This document shows positions 1 to 6,871 of a stretch of 33,031 nucleotides of DNA, piece by piece. The number at the start of each line of letters is the position of its first letter. Within the stretch, counting starts at the first letter, position 1. The stretch is from Cellvibrionales bacterium UBA1969 (GTDB taxonomy: Bacteria; Pseudomonadota; Gammaproteobacteria; Pseudomonadales; UBA7434): positions 965-33,995 of the forward strand of contig DDDX01000084.1 of NCBI GenBank assembly GCA_002339085.1, read 5' to 3'. The notes below the pieces were generated by a model, which made no database searches, was not told where the DNA came from, and worked only from the letters and a program-made list of their open reading frames with translations. The position numbers and the translations under genes are program-made.

Positions 1-1
1 A

Positions 2-484
2 AAGCCTAACCCCTTTCCTAAATCGATTTATGACAATGTTGCCTATGGGCCCCACATTCATGGGTTAGCTAACACAAAATTTGAGCTTGATGAAATCGTC
101 GAAAAAAGTTTGAAAAAGGCAGGCTTGTGGGATGAAGTTAAAGATCGACTAGATCAACCAGGCACGGGCCTATCAGGTGGGCAACAACAACGTCTGTGCA
201 TTGCCAGAACCATCGCGGTGAGCCCGGAAGTCATTCTTATGGACGAACCTTGCTCTGCTTTAGACCCGATTGCAACGGCTCGGATTGAAGAGTTAATCGA
301 CGAGTTAAGTGCCAATTACACCATCGCGATTGTAACCCATTCAATGCAGCAGGCTGCCCGTGTTTCACATCGAACCGCTTACTTTCACCTCGGCTACTTA
401 GTTGAGATAGGTTCGACTGACGACATATTTACCAATCCTAGCCACAAATTAACTGAAGCCTATATTACGGGTCGCTTCGGCTAA
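2..484 (+). CDS. pstB: Phosphate ABC transporter ATP-binding protein PstB (partial, 5' end missing)
   Basis: ATPase subunit of the PstSCAB high-affinity phosphate importer, acting on the cytoplasmic face of the inner membrane. The reading frame is already open at base 2 and lacks its start and Walker A region, which lie outside the window. Visible are the PstB-typical KPNPFPKSIYDNVAYG stretch just after the Q-loop, the ABC signature LSGGQQQRLCIARTIA, the Walker B VILMDEP followed by SALDP, and the switch histidine in IVTHSMQQA. It ends in GRFG, close to the usual PstB C-terminus. phoU follows 22 bp downstream, the classic pst-phoU order. The call is secure; about 160 codons are present. Confidence 0.95.
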   Translation, partial: KPNPFPKSIYDNVAYGPHIHGLANTKFELDEIVEKSLKKAGLWDEVKDRLDQPGTGLSGGQQQRLCIARTIAVSPEVILMDEPCSALDPIATARIEELIDELSANYTIAIVTHSMQQAARVSHRTAYFHLGYLVEIGSTDDIFTNPSHKLTEAYITGRFG

Positions 485-506
485 TTTCAAAACAGGGAAA
501 CTACCT

Positions 507-1226
507 ATGAGTACAGATAAATCTTCAAGCCATATCTCTCAACGCTATGATGATGAGCTCTCTGGAGTAAAAAGTCAGTTATTTGAAATGGGTGGCATAG
601 TTGAAAAGCAAGTGAAAGATGCCATTCAGTCATTGCTGGATATTGACAGTCAAATTGCCGAACATGTTGTCAAGGATGACACAAGGATCAATGATATGGA
701 GGTGGCTGTCGATGAGGATTGCGCCCTAATTTTAGCCCGCCGCCAACCTGCAGCCAGTGATTTACGATTGGTACTAACAATCATTAAAACTACTACGGAC
801 CTTGAACGCATTGGCGATGAGGCCCGTAAGATTGCCAACCAAGCAATTATGCTTGCGGAAGAGGGACCCGCACCCAGTGGATACGTTGAGATTAGGCACA
901 TCGGGCATAGTGTCAGCACCATGTTATCTCAAGCACTTGATTCACTCGTTCGTCAAGATGTTAACTTAGCCTTAGAGGTTGCAAAAAAAGATAAGGCAGT
1001 TGATCTTGAATATGGGACCGCTGTTAGAGAAATGATGACTTACATGATGGAAGACCCTCGTAGCATTTCACGCGTCATGGGTATCATGTGGTCGCTTCGA
1101 GCATTAGAGCGAATTGGTGATCATGCGAGGAATATTGCAGAACACGTGATTTACTTGGTCAAAGGTGACGATGTAAGGCATGTAGGTATTAAGCAAATGG
1201 CAAAGGCCATTAGCGATGACGATTAG
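507..1226 (+). CDS. phoU: Phosphate signalling regulator PhoU
   Basis: PhoU couples the Pst transporter to the PhoR/PhoB two-component system, acting as a negative regulator when phosphate is plentiful. The 239-residue product has the family's usual length and two tandem three-helix PhoU repeats. Each carries the metal-binding helix motif: TDLERIGDEARKI in the first half and ALERIGDHARNIAEH in the second. The ATG is preceded by AGGGAAA at a suitable distance. It lies 22 bp after pstB and is presumably its last co-transcribed gene; the next gene on the right is on the opposite strand. No terminator is visible in the 15 bp convergent gap. Confidence 0.97.
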   Translation: MSTDKSSSHISQRYDDELSGVKSQLFEMGGIVEKQVKDAIQSLLDIDSQIAEHVVKDDTRINDMEVAVDEDCALILARRQPAASDLRLVLTIIKTTTDLERIGDEARKIANQAIMLAEEGPAPSGYVEIRHIGHSVSTMLSQALDSLVRQDVNLALEVAKKDKAVDLEYGTAVREMMTYMMEDPRSISRVMGIMWSLRALERIGDHARNIAEHVIYLVKGDDVRHVGIKQMAKAISDDD

Positions 1227-1241
1227 TAACTGTTCAACTTA

Positions 1242-1610
1242 TCAATGGCAGTAAAAACTAAAGTTTATTCTATTACCACTCTCAAGCTGCTGTAGACTCT
1301 CTTGCGTTTTAACCCATCCCTTGCTACAGGAAAGGTTCATTTTCTTATGCAGCGCATACATCGCAGTCATCAAGTCCTCAGCTGAATCTTGTTCTATTTT
1401 AACTGAAACGCTCTGTATTCTTTGCGACAGAACCTTATCCTTGGCTATTGTTTTCGATTGATGATACGCATCATTTTGATGAAAGGATTCGAAGTCCAAT
1501 TAGTCCGCATCATCCGTGTCGGCTTGAACAGCTGCTGATATAAACAAGCTGATAAAAAAGAGGAGAATCGCTACTAATTGAACCCAAGAAAGGAAAAAAA
1601 ACGCTAACAA
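1242..1610 (-). pseudogene. Small exported protein, interrupted by an in-frame TAA
   Basis: Not a family I recognise. Reading leftward, the frame is open from a TTG at 1610 for 36 codons that look like a signal peptide (hydrophobic core ILLFFISLFISAAVQA, then acidic DTDDAD). It then meets TAA at 1502-1500 and continues in the same frame for 85 more codons to TGA/TAA-type termination at 1242. The 85-residue part is soluble, with one cysteine in LSCSKGW and another at the extreme C-terminus (FYC), as in a disulfide-bearing periplasmic protein. Joined, the parts would make a coherent secreted protein of about 120 residues. The downstream half alone would need TTG at 1499 directly after the stop, with no Shine-Dalgarno sequence. 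The start of the signal-peptide part is also weak; a GTG at 1617 lies in another frame across an 8-T run. Either a decayed gene, a sequence error, or two short ORFs. Confidence 0.45.
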
Positions 1611-1640
1611 AATTCACGCATCGGCATTGCCTTCCAAATA

Positions 1641-1684
1641 CAGTAAAAATGGGCCTAAGGAAGGGCAGTCCTTAGACCCGTTTT
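1641..1684 (-). terminator. Rho-independent terminator of the porin gene
   Basis: An 11 bp stem (1651-1661 with 1669-1679, a single C/A mismatch) closes a 7-base loop. On the minus strand it is followed by ATTTTTA, as expected for an intrinsic terminator. It starts about 13 bp past the porin stop codon. The plus-strand side is followed by GTTTTA, so it may work weakly in both directions. It separates the porin transcript from the small broken gene further left. Confidence 0.85.
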
Positions 1685-1696
1685 AGTTCAAGTCAA

Positions 1697-2626
1697 TTAA
1701 AACTTAATTTCATAGCCAACCGCATAGGTTGTTACGCTGGTGCTAGTGGTGTTAGTTTCTGCTTCGATATCACTGTAGTAAGCAAAAAGCTTCGACTTCT
1801 TATTCAGCTTATAATCTGCGCCCACGGCTATTTGTGTTTTTTCAGTCGTTTCATCATCCGACTCGCCGTACTGACCCTTTAAAATAACGACATTAGCGAG
1901 CTTGTAACTGCTGCTAAGAATATAGCCGTCTTCTTCATTGCCTGTCACTTCATCAGCCTGCTGAAACAAAGCGCCAAATTTCGCATTGCCTACCTTGTAC
2001 TCAGCGGCTAAGCAAGTCAGAGTCTCGACTGAACTGTCGATGGCGGTACCGTCGTCATAGGCTAAAGTAACGGACAGGTCACCCGACTGATAGCTGACTG
2101 CAGAAGAAATGCCGTCTTCGCCGCCGCCAGTGTCGTCACCGGGGACAAAGGCCACGGTGGCTTTTAAGCCATTGGTTTTGGGTGTGCTGTACATGACAAT
2201 ATTCGAAACGCGGTTTTCACCCTGAATCAGATTCTTAATATCAGCATTCGGTAAATCAATGAACAGGTCAATTTTACCTTGAGCTAATTTGGTCGGCGTG
2301 TCATGCTTACCAGCGATAATCGTACCAAAAGCGCCTTGAAAACCAGCGTAGATATTTCGCTGTTTAAATTCGTCTCCAGAGCCATCATCGCCATCATCGA
2401 TAAAAGTTTCGTACTCAAAATTATAAATGGCTTTAAGACCTTCGCTGACCTCATAACTGCCTTTCACGCCGATTAGAGAGGCATTACTATTCAGTTTAAG
2501 TGTGTCAGAATTGCTGGCATCGGTATGATTGAGGCTAACATTCGCCTTGCCATAAACCTGAACCGCAGCAGCACTTGATGCTGCACTGAGAGTGATGAGG
2601 GCCGCGAGTAGGGTATTTTTACGCAT
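1697..2626 (-). CDS. Gram-negative general porin (outer-membrane beta-barrel)
   Basis: Outer-membrane diffusion channel of the 16-stranded general porin family. The 309-residue protein has a clear signal peptide (MRKNTLLAALITLSAASSAA, cleavage near AAA-VQ), the porin N-terminus VQVYGKANVSL, alternating amphipathic strands with acidic Gly/Asp-rich loops (for example DDGDDGSGDEF), and a C-terminal phenylalanine (YEIKF) used by the BAM machinery. An in-frame ATG lies four codons upstream at 2638, but the ATG at 2626 has GGAGA just ahead and starts exactly at the signal peptide, so I prefer it. It is monocistronic with its own terminator. Its nearness to pstB/phoU hints at phosphate-linked control, but substrate specificity cannot be read from sequence; it does not look like OprP/OprO. 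Confidence 0.88.
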   Translation of the reverse strand: MRKNTLLAALITLSAASSAAAVQVYGKANVSLNHTDASNSDTLKLNSNASLIGVKGSYEVSEGLKAIYNFEYETFIDDGDDGSGDEFKQRNIYAGFQGAFGTIIAGKHDTPTKLAQGKIDLFIDLPNADIKNLIQGENRVSNIVMYSTPKTNGLKATVAFVPGDDTGGGEDGISSAVSYQSGDLSVTLAYDDGTAIDSSVETLTCLAAEYKVGNAKFGALFQQADEVTGNEEDGYILSSSYKLANVVILKGQYGESDDETTEKTQIAVGADYKLNKKSKLFAYYSDIEAETNTTSTSVTTYAVGYEIKF

Positions 2627-2730
2627 GGTTGTCTCCATGAGTGCTCGTTGAATGAATTAAATAAACAATGTCTCATTAGTATTACAGGAAGTATCTTATG
2701 ATGACTATGTTACAGTTATGTATCATTGAA

Positions 2731-2745
2731 CTGCAATTATTGCAG
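2731..2745. promoter_or_regulatory. Palindrome in the porin/prmB divergent promoter region
   Basis: CTGCAATTATTGCAG is a perfect 7+7 inverted repeat around one central base, placed between the divergent porin and prmB genes. On the minus strand its end supplies a possible -35 (TTGCAG), followed 18 bases later by TAACAT, a plausible -10 for the porin. That geometry suits a repressor or activator site on porin expression. The binding protein is unknown. Confidence 0.4.
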
Positions 2746-2857
2746 CTAGATGTCTATAATATTTCATTTTGATTGCTTTTTTTCCCGTTACTTGCTTTAG
2801 CATTGCTGAATCACTACAGTGGCATCACCTTCATTAACTGTGCATGTATTCTTCCTT

Positions 2858-3757
2858 ATGCAAAATAAAGCCGACATGACGCAACAACTGTTCTCCGTGA
2901 AAGATATGCTTCGCTGGGCGGTCAGCCGCTTTACCGAATCCCAAGTCTATTTTGGCCACGGCACTGATAATGCTTATGATGAGGCACGTGGATTAATCGG
3001 ACATTTATTGCATTTGCCGATTGAGTTGATTGACACCTTTGCCGATGCGCGTCTTACACAGGCGGAGAGGGCATTAGTCCTTCAGTTGATCGAAACGCGC
3101 TGCCATGAGCGAATCCCTTTAGCCTATCTCACCAACGAGGCTTGGTTTATGGGCTTGCCGTTCACGGTGGATGAGCGGGTCATTATTCCACGCTCACCGA
3201 TCGCTGAGCTCATTGAGCAAGGCTTTCAACCATGGTTGTCGAGCGAGCCCAAAAGGGTGCTTGACCTATGTGCGGGCAGCGGCTGCATTGGTATCGCTTG
3301 TGCCATGCACCTTGGCAGTCAGGTTGATCTGGTCGAGCTTTCCCCAGAGGCTTTAGCATTGGCTGAGCACAATATTCAGCGGCATCAATTGACTTCTCTC
3401 GTTAAGGCCATTGAATCGGATCTGTTTGCTAGGGTTGACGGACGATACGATCTCATTGTCAGCAACCCGCCCTATGTCGATGCCGACGATTTGGCGTCAA
3501 TGCCCGCAGAATACCATCATGAGCCAGTGATGGCGCTTGCAGCAGGTGCTGATGGTCTCGACATCGCGCGCAAGATAATGGCTCAGTCGGCAGACTATTT
3601 AACCGAGCAGGGTGTTTTAGTGCTCGAGGTGGGTAACAGTGACCTAGCTCTAGAAAAAGCCTTTCCCTCGGTGCCGTTTTTATGGTTGGAGTTTGCTCGT
3701 GGTGGCCATGGCGTATGTGTCTTTACTCGACAGGAGCTATTAGAACACTTCAGTTAG
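2858..3757 (+). CDS. prmB: Ribosomal protein uL3 glutamine methyltransferase PrmB
   Basis: S-adenosylmethionine-dependent N5-glutamine methyltransferase that modifies ribosomal protein uL3 (L3). Family features are the N-terminal region with DMLRWAVSRF and YFGHGTDNAYDEA, a recognition segment with RIPLAYLTNEAWFMG and the substrate-loop R-SPI-ELI motif, the SAM-binding LDLCAGSGCIGIA, and the catalytic NPPY in SNPPYVDADD. From 2858 it is 299 residues, close to the roughly 310 of E. coli PrmB. The frame can be extended to a GTG at 2819, and an ATG at 2876 is also possible; none has a strong Shine-Dalgarno sequence, so the start is uncertain within about 20 residues. It sits upstream of aroC, a common gammaproteobacterial order. 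Confidence 0.93.
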   Translation: MQNKADMTQQLFSVKDMLRWAVSRFTESQVYFGHGTDNAYDEARGLIGHLLHLPIELIDTFADARLTQAERALVLQLIETRCHERIPLAYLTNEAWFMGLPFTVDERVIIPRSPIAELIEQGFQPWLSSEPKRVLDLCAGSGCIGIACAMHLGSQVDLVELSPEALALAEHNIQRHQLTSLVKAIESDLFARVDGRYDLIVSNPPYVDADDLASMPAEYHHEPVMALAAGADGLDIARKIMAQSADYLTEQGVLVLEVGNSDLALEKAFPSVPFLWLEFARGGHGVCVFTRQELLEHFS

Positions 3758-3832
3758 CGCAATTTCACTTCGAAATTCGTCAATATCAGTCATAGTAACC
3801 GTCTAATGTCGTGAATTGCTTTAAAAACTACC

Positions 3833-3838
3833 TATAAT
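3833..3838 (+). promoter_or_regulatory. Likely -10 box of an aroC promoter
   Basis: A consensus TATAAT lies 38 bp before the aroC start codon in the 119 bp gap after prmB. The -35 is weak (TCGTGA with an 18-base spacer is the best I can place). It suggests aroC can be transcribed independently of prmB. Confidence 0.45.
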
Positions 3839-3876
3839 GCTCATAAGTTCTGTATTTTTCATAAGGTCTTGTTGGT

Positions 3877-4974
3877 ATGTCAGGTAATAGCATAGGAAAG
3901 CTTTTCACGCTCACTAGCTTTGGCGAGAGTCATGGTTCGGCCCTGGGTGCCGTCATCGATGGCTGCCCACCGGGTTTATCCTTATGTGAAGCAGACCTGC
4001 AAGGCGATTTGAACCGTCGCAAACCCGGCCAGTCTCGCTTTACGACACAGCGACGTGAGGATGACCAGGTCAAGATTCTTTCTGGTGTGTTTGAGGGGAA
4101 AACAACCGGTACATCGATTGGCCTACTGATTGAAAACACCGATCAGCGCTCAAAAGATTATTCCAAAATTAAAGACCGATTTCGTCCAGCCCATGCCGAT
4201 TATACTTACCAGCAGAAATACGGTATTCGTGACTACCGCGGTGGTGGGCGTTCATCGGCCCGTGAAACGGCGATGCGTGTCGCCGCAGGCGCGGTGGCCA
4301 AAAAATATTTATTTGAACGTTACGGTGTAGAAATTCAAGGCTATCTGTCACAATTAGGCCCTTTATCGATCAATACTGTCGATTGGAATACCATCGAAGA
4401 CAATGCCTTCTTTTGTCCTGATCCTGCCTTAGTACCAGAATTAGAGAAGTACATGGCTGTATTAAATAAAGAGGGCGACTCCATTGGTGCAAGACTAACG
4501 GTGACCGCTAAAGCCGTACCGGTTGGATTGGGTGAGCCCGTATTTGATCGGCTCGATGCTGATCTAGCTCATGCACTCATGGGCATCAATGCGGTCAAAG
4601 GCGTTGAAATAGGCTCTGGCTTCGATTCTGTTGAGCAAAAGGGCAGTGAACATCGTGATGAATTGACGCCGCAGGGCTTCACATCGAACAACGCTGGTGG
4701 CGTCTTGGGGGGAATTTCTTCAGGGCAAAATATCGTCGCACATATTGCTTTAAAACCGACCTCAAGTATTCGTATTCCAGGTGACAGCATCAATCAAGCA
4801 GGCGAGGCCGTCGAAGTCATTACCACGGGTCGGCATGATCCTTGTGTGGGGATTCGCGCTGTACCCATTGCTGAGGCCATGGTAGCCATCGTATTAATGG
4901 ACCACATGCTTCGCCACCGTGGTCAAAACGCAGATGTTCAATTAACGACACCGAGTATTCCAGGCGCACAATAA
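3877..4974 (+). CDS. aroC: Chorismate synthase
   Basis: Catalyses the last shikimate-pathway step, converting 5-enolpyruvylshikimate 3-phosphate to chorismate using reduced FMN, in the cytoplasm. The 365-residue protein has the family's standard length and signatures: GESHGSALGAVIDGCPPG at the N-terminus with the catalytic His, RRKPGQSRFTTQRREDD, the RPAHADYTYQQKYG-type stretch, YRGGGRSSARETAMRVAAGA, and the C-terminal GRHDPCVGIRAVPIAEAM with the second conserved His. The ATG has an AAGGT about 10 bases ahead. It follows prmB and lies 32 bp before an MFS transporter gene, an arrangement also known in Pseudomonas. Confidence 0.98.
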   Translation: MSGNSIGKLFTLTSFGESHGSALGAVIDGCPPGLSLCEADLQGDLNRRKPGQSRFTTQRREDDQVKILSGVFEGKTTGTSIGLLIENTDQRSKDYSKIKDRFRPAHADYTYQQKYGIRDYRGGGRSSARETAMRVAAGAVAKKYLFERYGVEIQGYLSQLGPLSINTVDWNTIEDNAFFCPDPALVPELEKYMAVLNKEGDSIGARLTVTAKAVPVGLGEPVFDRLDADLAHALMGINAVKGVEIGSGFDSVEQKGSEHRDELTPQGFTSNNAGGVLGGISSGQNIVAHIALKPTSSIRIPGDSINQAGEAVEVITTGRHDPCVGIRAVPIAEAMVAIVLMDHMLRHRGQNADVQLTTPSIPGAQ

Positions 4975-5006
4975 TAAGGCAGTCCTAAAGCTGGGAAATT
5001 CGACTT

Positions 5007-6143
5007 ATGCATCATTGGCGTCTATCTAGTTTTTATTTCGCGTACTTTGCCTTGATAGGTGCAATCGTACCCTATTGGACGCTGTATCTGACTAGCGTAA
5101 ATTTCGACCCCATTGAGATTGGTTTTCTGGCTAGTATCCTGATGGGCACTAAGGTCGTTTCCCCTTATTTATTTGGCTGGCTATCCGACAAGTTTCAAGC
5201 CCCCGTGTCTGTGATTCGAATAACATCTGCTCTATCTTTGATTGCCTTCTCTTTTATTTTTATTACCGATAGTTTCGTTGGAACAGCTTTAGTCATTGCG
5301 AGCTTTAGCTTCTTCTGGAATGGTCAAATTGGCCAATTTGAGTCTATAACACTTTCACACATATCAAATGATACATCGCGGTATGGAGGGATAAGGGCAT
5401 GGGGATCAATTGGCTTTATTGTCTCGGTTTTAGCGTTAGGCTTTTTAATAAAAAAAAATGGGATAAATTATCTTCCCTTATTTATGACCGTCATATTATT
5501 TCTTATTGTTTTGAGTAGTTTGATTGTTAATAAAACCGATCAGATTAAACCTCATAATGAACAGAAGCGTTTTTTACATGAATTTTTAAAACCCAATGTT
5601 ATCTTTTTCTTCATTACCTGTTTCTTGTTACAAGTATCTCATGGGCCGTATTACACTTTTTTCTCAATTTATTTAACAGACTTAGGATACTCGGAATATC
5701 AAATAAGTTTTTTATGGGCTATAGCCGTTTTTGCCGAACTTATCTTATTCCTCTTTATGTTTAAAGTGCAAAAATTTTTAAGCTTAAGGGCTATTTTAAG
5801 TATTAGTCTTATTTTCTCTATGTTGCGATGGTTGCTTATATTTTTATATCCAAGTAATTTTTCGATAATCATCGTTGCCCAATTATTTCATGCATTCAGC
5901 TTTGGTTCCTTCCATGCAGCGGCTGTTCAATGGGTTAGCAAATCATTTAGTGGAAATAATCAAGGGCAGGGGCAAGCCTTTTATTCAGCGATAGGGTTTG
6001 GTGCTGGTGGTGCAATAGGCGCGTTAATAAGTGGATTCTTATGGGACAATAACCCACAGCTTGTTTGGATTTTCGCAGCCTCAACGAGCTTAGTAGCGCT
6101 CATTTGTTCAAGGTTTATAAATAAACCATCTGCACTAAATTAG
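5007..6143 (+). CDS. MFS transporter, 12-TM, phenylpropionate-permease-like family
   Basis: An inner-membrane secondary transporter of 378 residues with about twelve hydrophobic helices. The N-terminus (SSFYFAYFALIGAIVPYW) and the loop 2-3 motif LFGWLSDKFQAP resemble the MFS_1-like group that includes E. coli HcaT/3-phenylpropionate permease and nucleoside permeases; the motif GGIRAWGSIGFIV is typical of that group. The substrate cannot be told from sequence. Its ATG is preceded by GGGAAA. It lies 32 bp after aroC, so co-transcription is likely. The gene is visibly richer in A+T, with runs of A and T, than prmB and aroC upstream. Confidence 0.85.
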   Translation: MHHWRLSSFYFAYFALIGAIVPYWTLYLTSVNFDPIEIGFLASILMGTKVVSPYLFGWLSDKFQAPVSVIRITSALSLIAFSFIFITDSFVGTALVIASFSFFWNGQIGQFESITLSHISNDTSRYGGIRAWGSIGFIVSVLALGFLIKKNGINYLPLFMTVILFLIVLSSLIVNKTDQIKPHNEQKRFLHEFLKPNVIFFFITCFLLQVSHGPYYTFFSIYLTDLGYSEYQISFLWAIAVFAELILFLFMFKVQKFLSLRAILSISLIFSMLRWLLIFLYPSNFSIIIVAQLFHAFSFGSFHAAAVQWVSKSFSGNNQGQGQAFYSAIGFGAGGAIGALISGFLWDNNPQLVWIFAASTSLVALICSRFINKPSALN

Positions 6144-6246
6144 GGGTAAATATTTTTACCTGCATTTGACTTGATGAGAGTTATTTGTCCTCCTTTAAAC
6201 TCTAATAAGTTTTTCATCTCGACCTATTTAAAAGGGGTTGCTCAAA

Positions 6247-6363
6247 ATGGCAATTGGGATGATGAATATGGAACGCGAAATAGGAACTACTGCACAGACA
6301 ATTTTGACGGGCCAGCGCTGCCATATGATTCACCTCTCGAATATCATTGCTGTTATTAATTAG
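6247..6363 (+). CDS. Possible small ORF (38 residues), function unknown
   Basis: ATG at 6247 is preceded by AAGGGG with a 9-base spacer, one of the better Shine-Dalgarno matches in the window. It opens 38 codons (starting MAIGMMNMEREIGTTAQ) ending in TAG at 6361-6363. An in-frame TAA lies just upstream, so it cannot be longer. The product matches nothing I recognise; its C-terminal half is moderately hydrophobic. The stop codon lies inside the palindrome at 6360-6375. It may be a real small protein, a leader peptide or the tail of a degraded gene. An overlapping 62-codon frame starting with TTG at 6171 competes and lacks a ribosome site. Confidence 0.25.
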   Translation: MAIGMMNMEREIGTTAQTILTGQRCHMIHLSNIIAVIN

Positions 6364-6375
6364 ATCAAGATCTAA
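6360..6375. repeat. Palindrome TTAGATCAAGATCTAA
   Basis: A 7+7 inverted repeat around AA. It overlaps the end of the possible small ORF and has no T run behind it, so it looks more like a protein-binding site than a terminator. No binding protein can be named. Confidence 0.35.
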
Positions 6376-6564
6376 TGCCAATTAAACAACGACACTCAAG
6401 CTCAAAATTATTTTATGCTTATCATCTAACCTTTTTGGGGTTCCCCACAAAAGGGTATATCCCCACACATCGTGAACTAAAATCCCTTTTATGAAGTGTT
6501 CTATTCAGCTCAATACTCTATTTAACATAATATACATTATACGCAATTTATTAATTGGCATAAG

Positions 6565-6583
6565 GTGATATTCCTAATATCAC
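6565..6583. repeat. Perfect inverted repeat GTGATATT-CCT-AATATCAC
   Basis: Eight perfectly complementary bases flank a 3-base spacer, about 290 bp before the preferred gspD start. There is no trailing T run. The symmetry and size suit an operator for a dimeric regulator, or the hairpin of an untranslated RNA. Confidence 0.4.
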
Positions 6584-6737
6584 TAGCTAAGATACATTAA
6601 GGACACACGACCACCCTTCATCATTATTAGCTAAGGTATGAAAGCCTTCAGCGCATAGAAGCCACATTTAGCACATAATAACTTGAGTATTTAGGTGCTA
6701 TAATTGAATCATTGATTTAATCGGTCGCTATAACTGA

Positions 6738-6767
6738 TTGAATTCTTGCAGCTCTCTTTTTTATAAT
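6738..6767 (+). promoter_or_regulatory. gspD: Candidate gspD promoter
   Basis: TTGAAT (6738-6743), an 18-base spacer and a consensus TATAAT (6762-6767) make a reasonable sigma-70 promoter. Transcription would start near 6774, upstream of both possible gspD start codons. A second TATAAT at 6699-6704 lacks a good -35. Confidence 0.4.
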
Positions 6768-6871
6768 TTCTGCTTTAGGTAAAAGATTGTGAGTATTTTA
6801 TTTTGAGTAACGTTTCGCTCTTAAACTTCATCATACGGCAATTAAAATCGGGCTCTACTGCTTACCTTGGC

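Larger units (their letters stand above)
6144..6802. other. Long AT-rich intergenic region with several inverted repeats
   Basis: About 660 bp between the MFS gene and gspD, without a recognisable conserved gene. Contents in order: a weak hairpin GGTAAA-TATT-TTTACC just after the MFS stop (6145-6160); a possible 38-codon ORF at 6247-6363; a palindrome at 6360-6375; an imperfect hairpin around GGGGTTCCCC at 6430-6457 with the word CCCCACA repeated at 6443 and 6461; a perfect 8 bp inverted repeat at 6565-6583; TAGCTAAG repeated near 6584 and 6629; and repeated GCTATAA words at 6697 and 6727 close to gspD. It could hold regulatory sites, a small RNA or the remains of a lost gene. Confidence 0.6.

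Noticed and set aside
2700..2730. Possible Pho box before the porin
   Set aside because: On the minus strand CTGTAAC gives one reasonable half-site, but the second half 11 bases later (TCATCAT) does not match; not enough to claim PhoB control.
6171..6359. 62-codon plus-strand ORF in the MFS-gspD gap
   Set aside because: Starts with TTG without a ribosome site, has no recognisable motif, and overlaps in another frame the 6247 ORF, which has a much better Shine-Dalgarno sequence.
6430..6457. Hairpin around GGGGTTCCCC as an intrinsic terminator
   Set aside because: The stem has mismatches or a bulge, the loop would be very tight, and no T run follows on either strand; it is also about 290 bp beyond the MFS stop.
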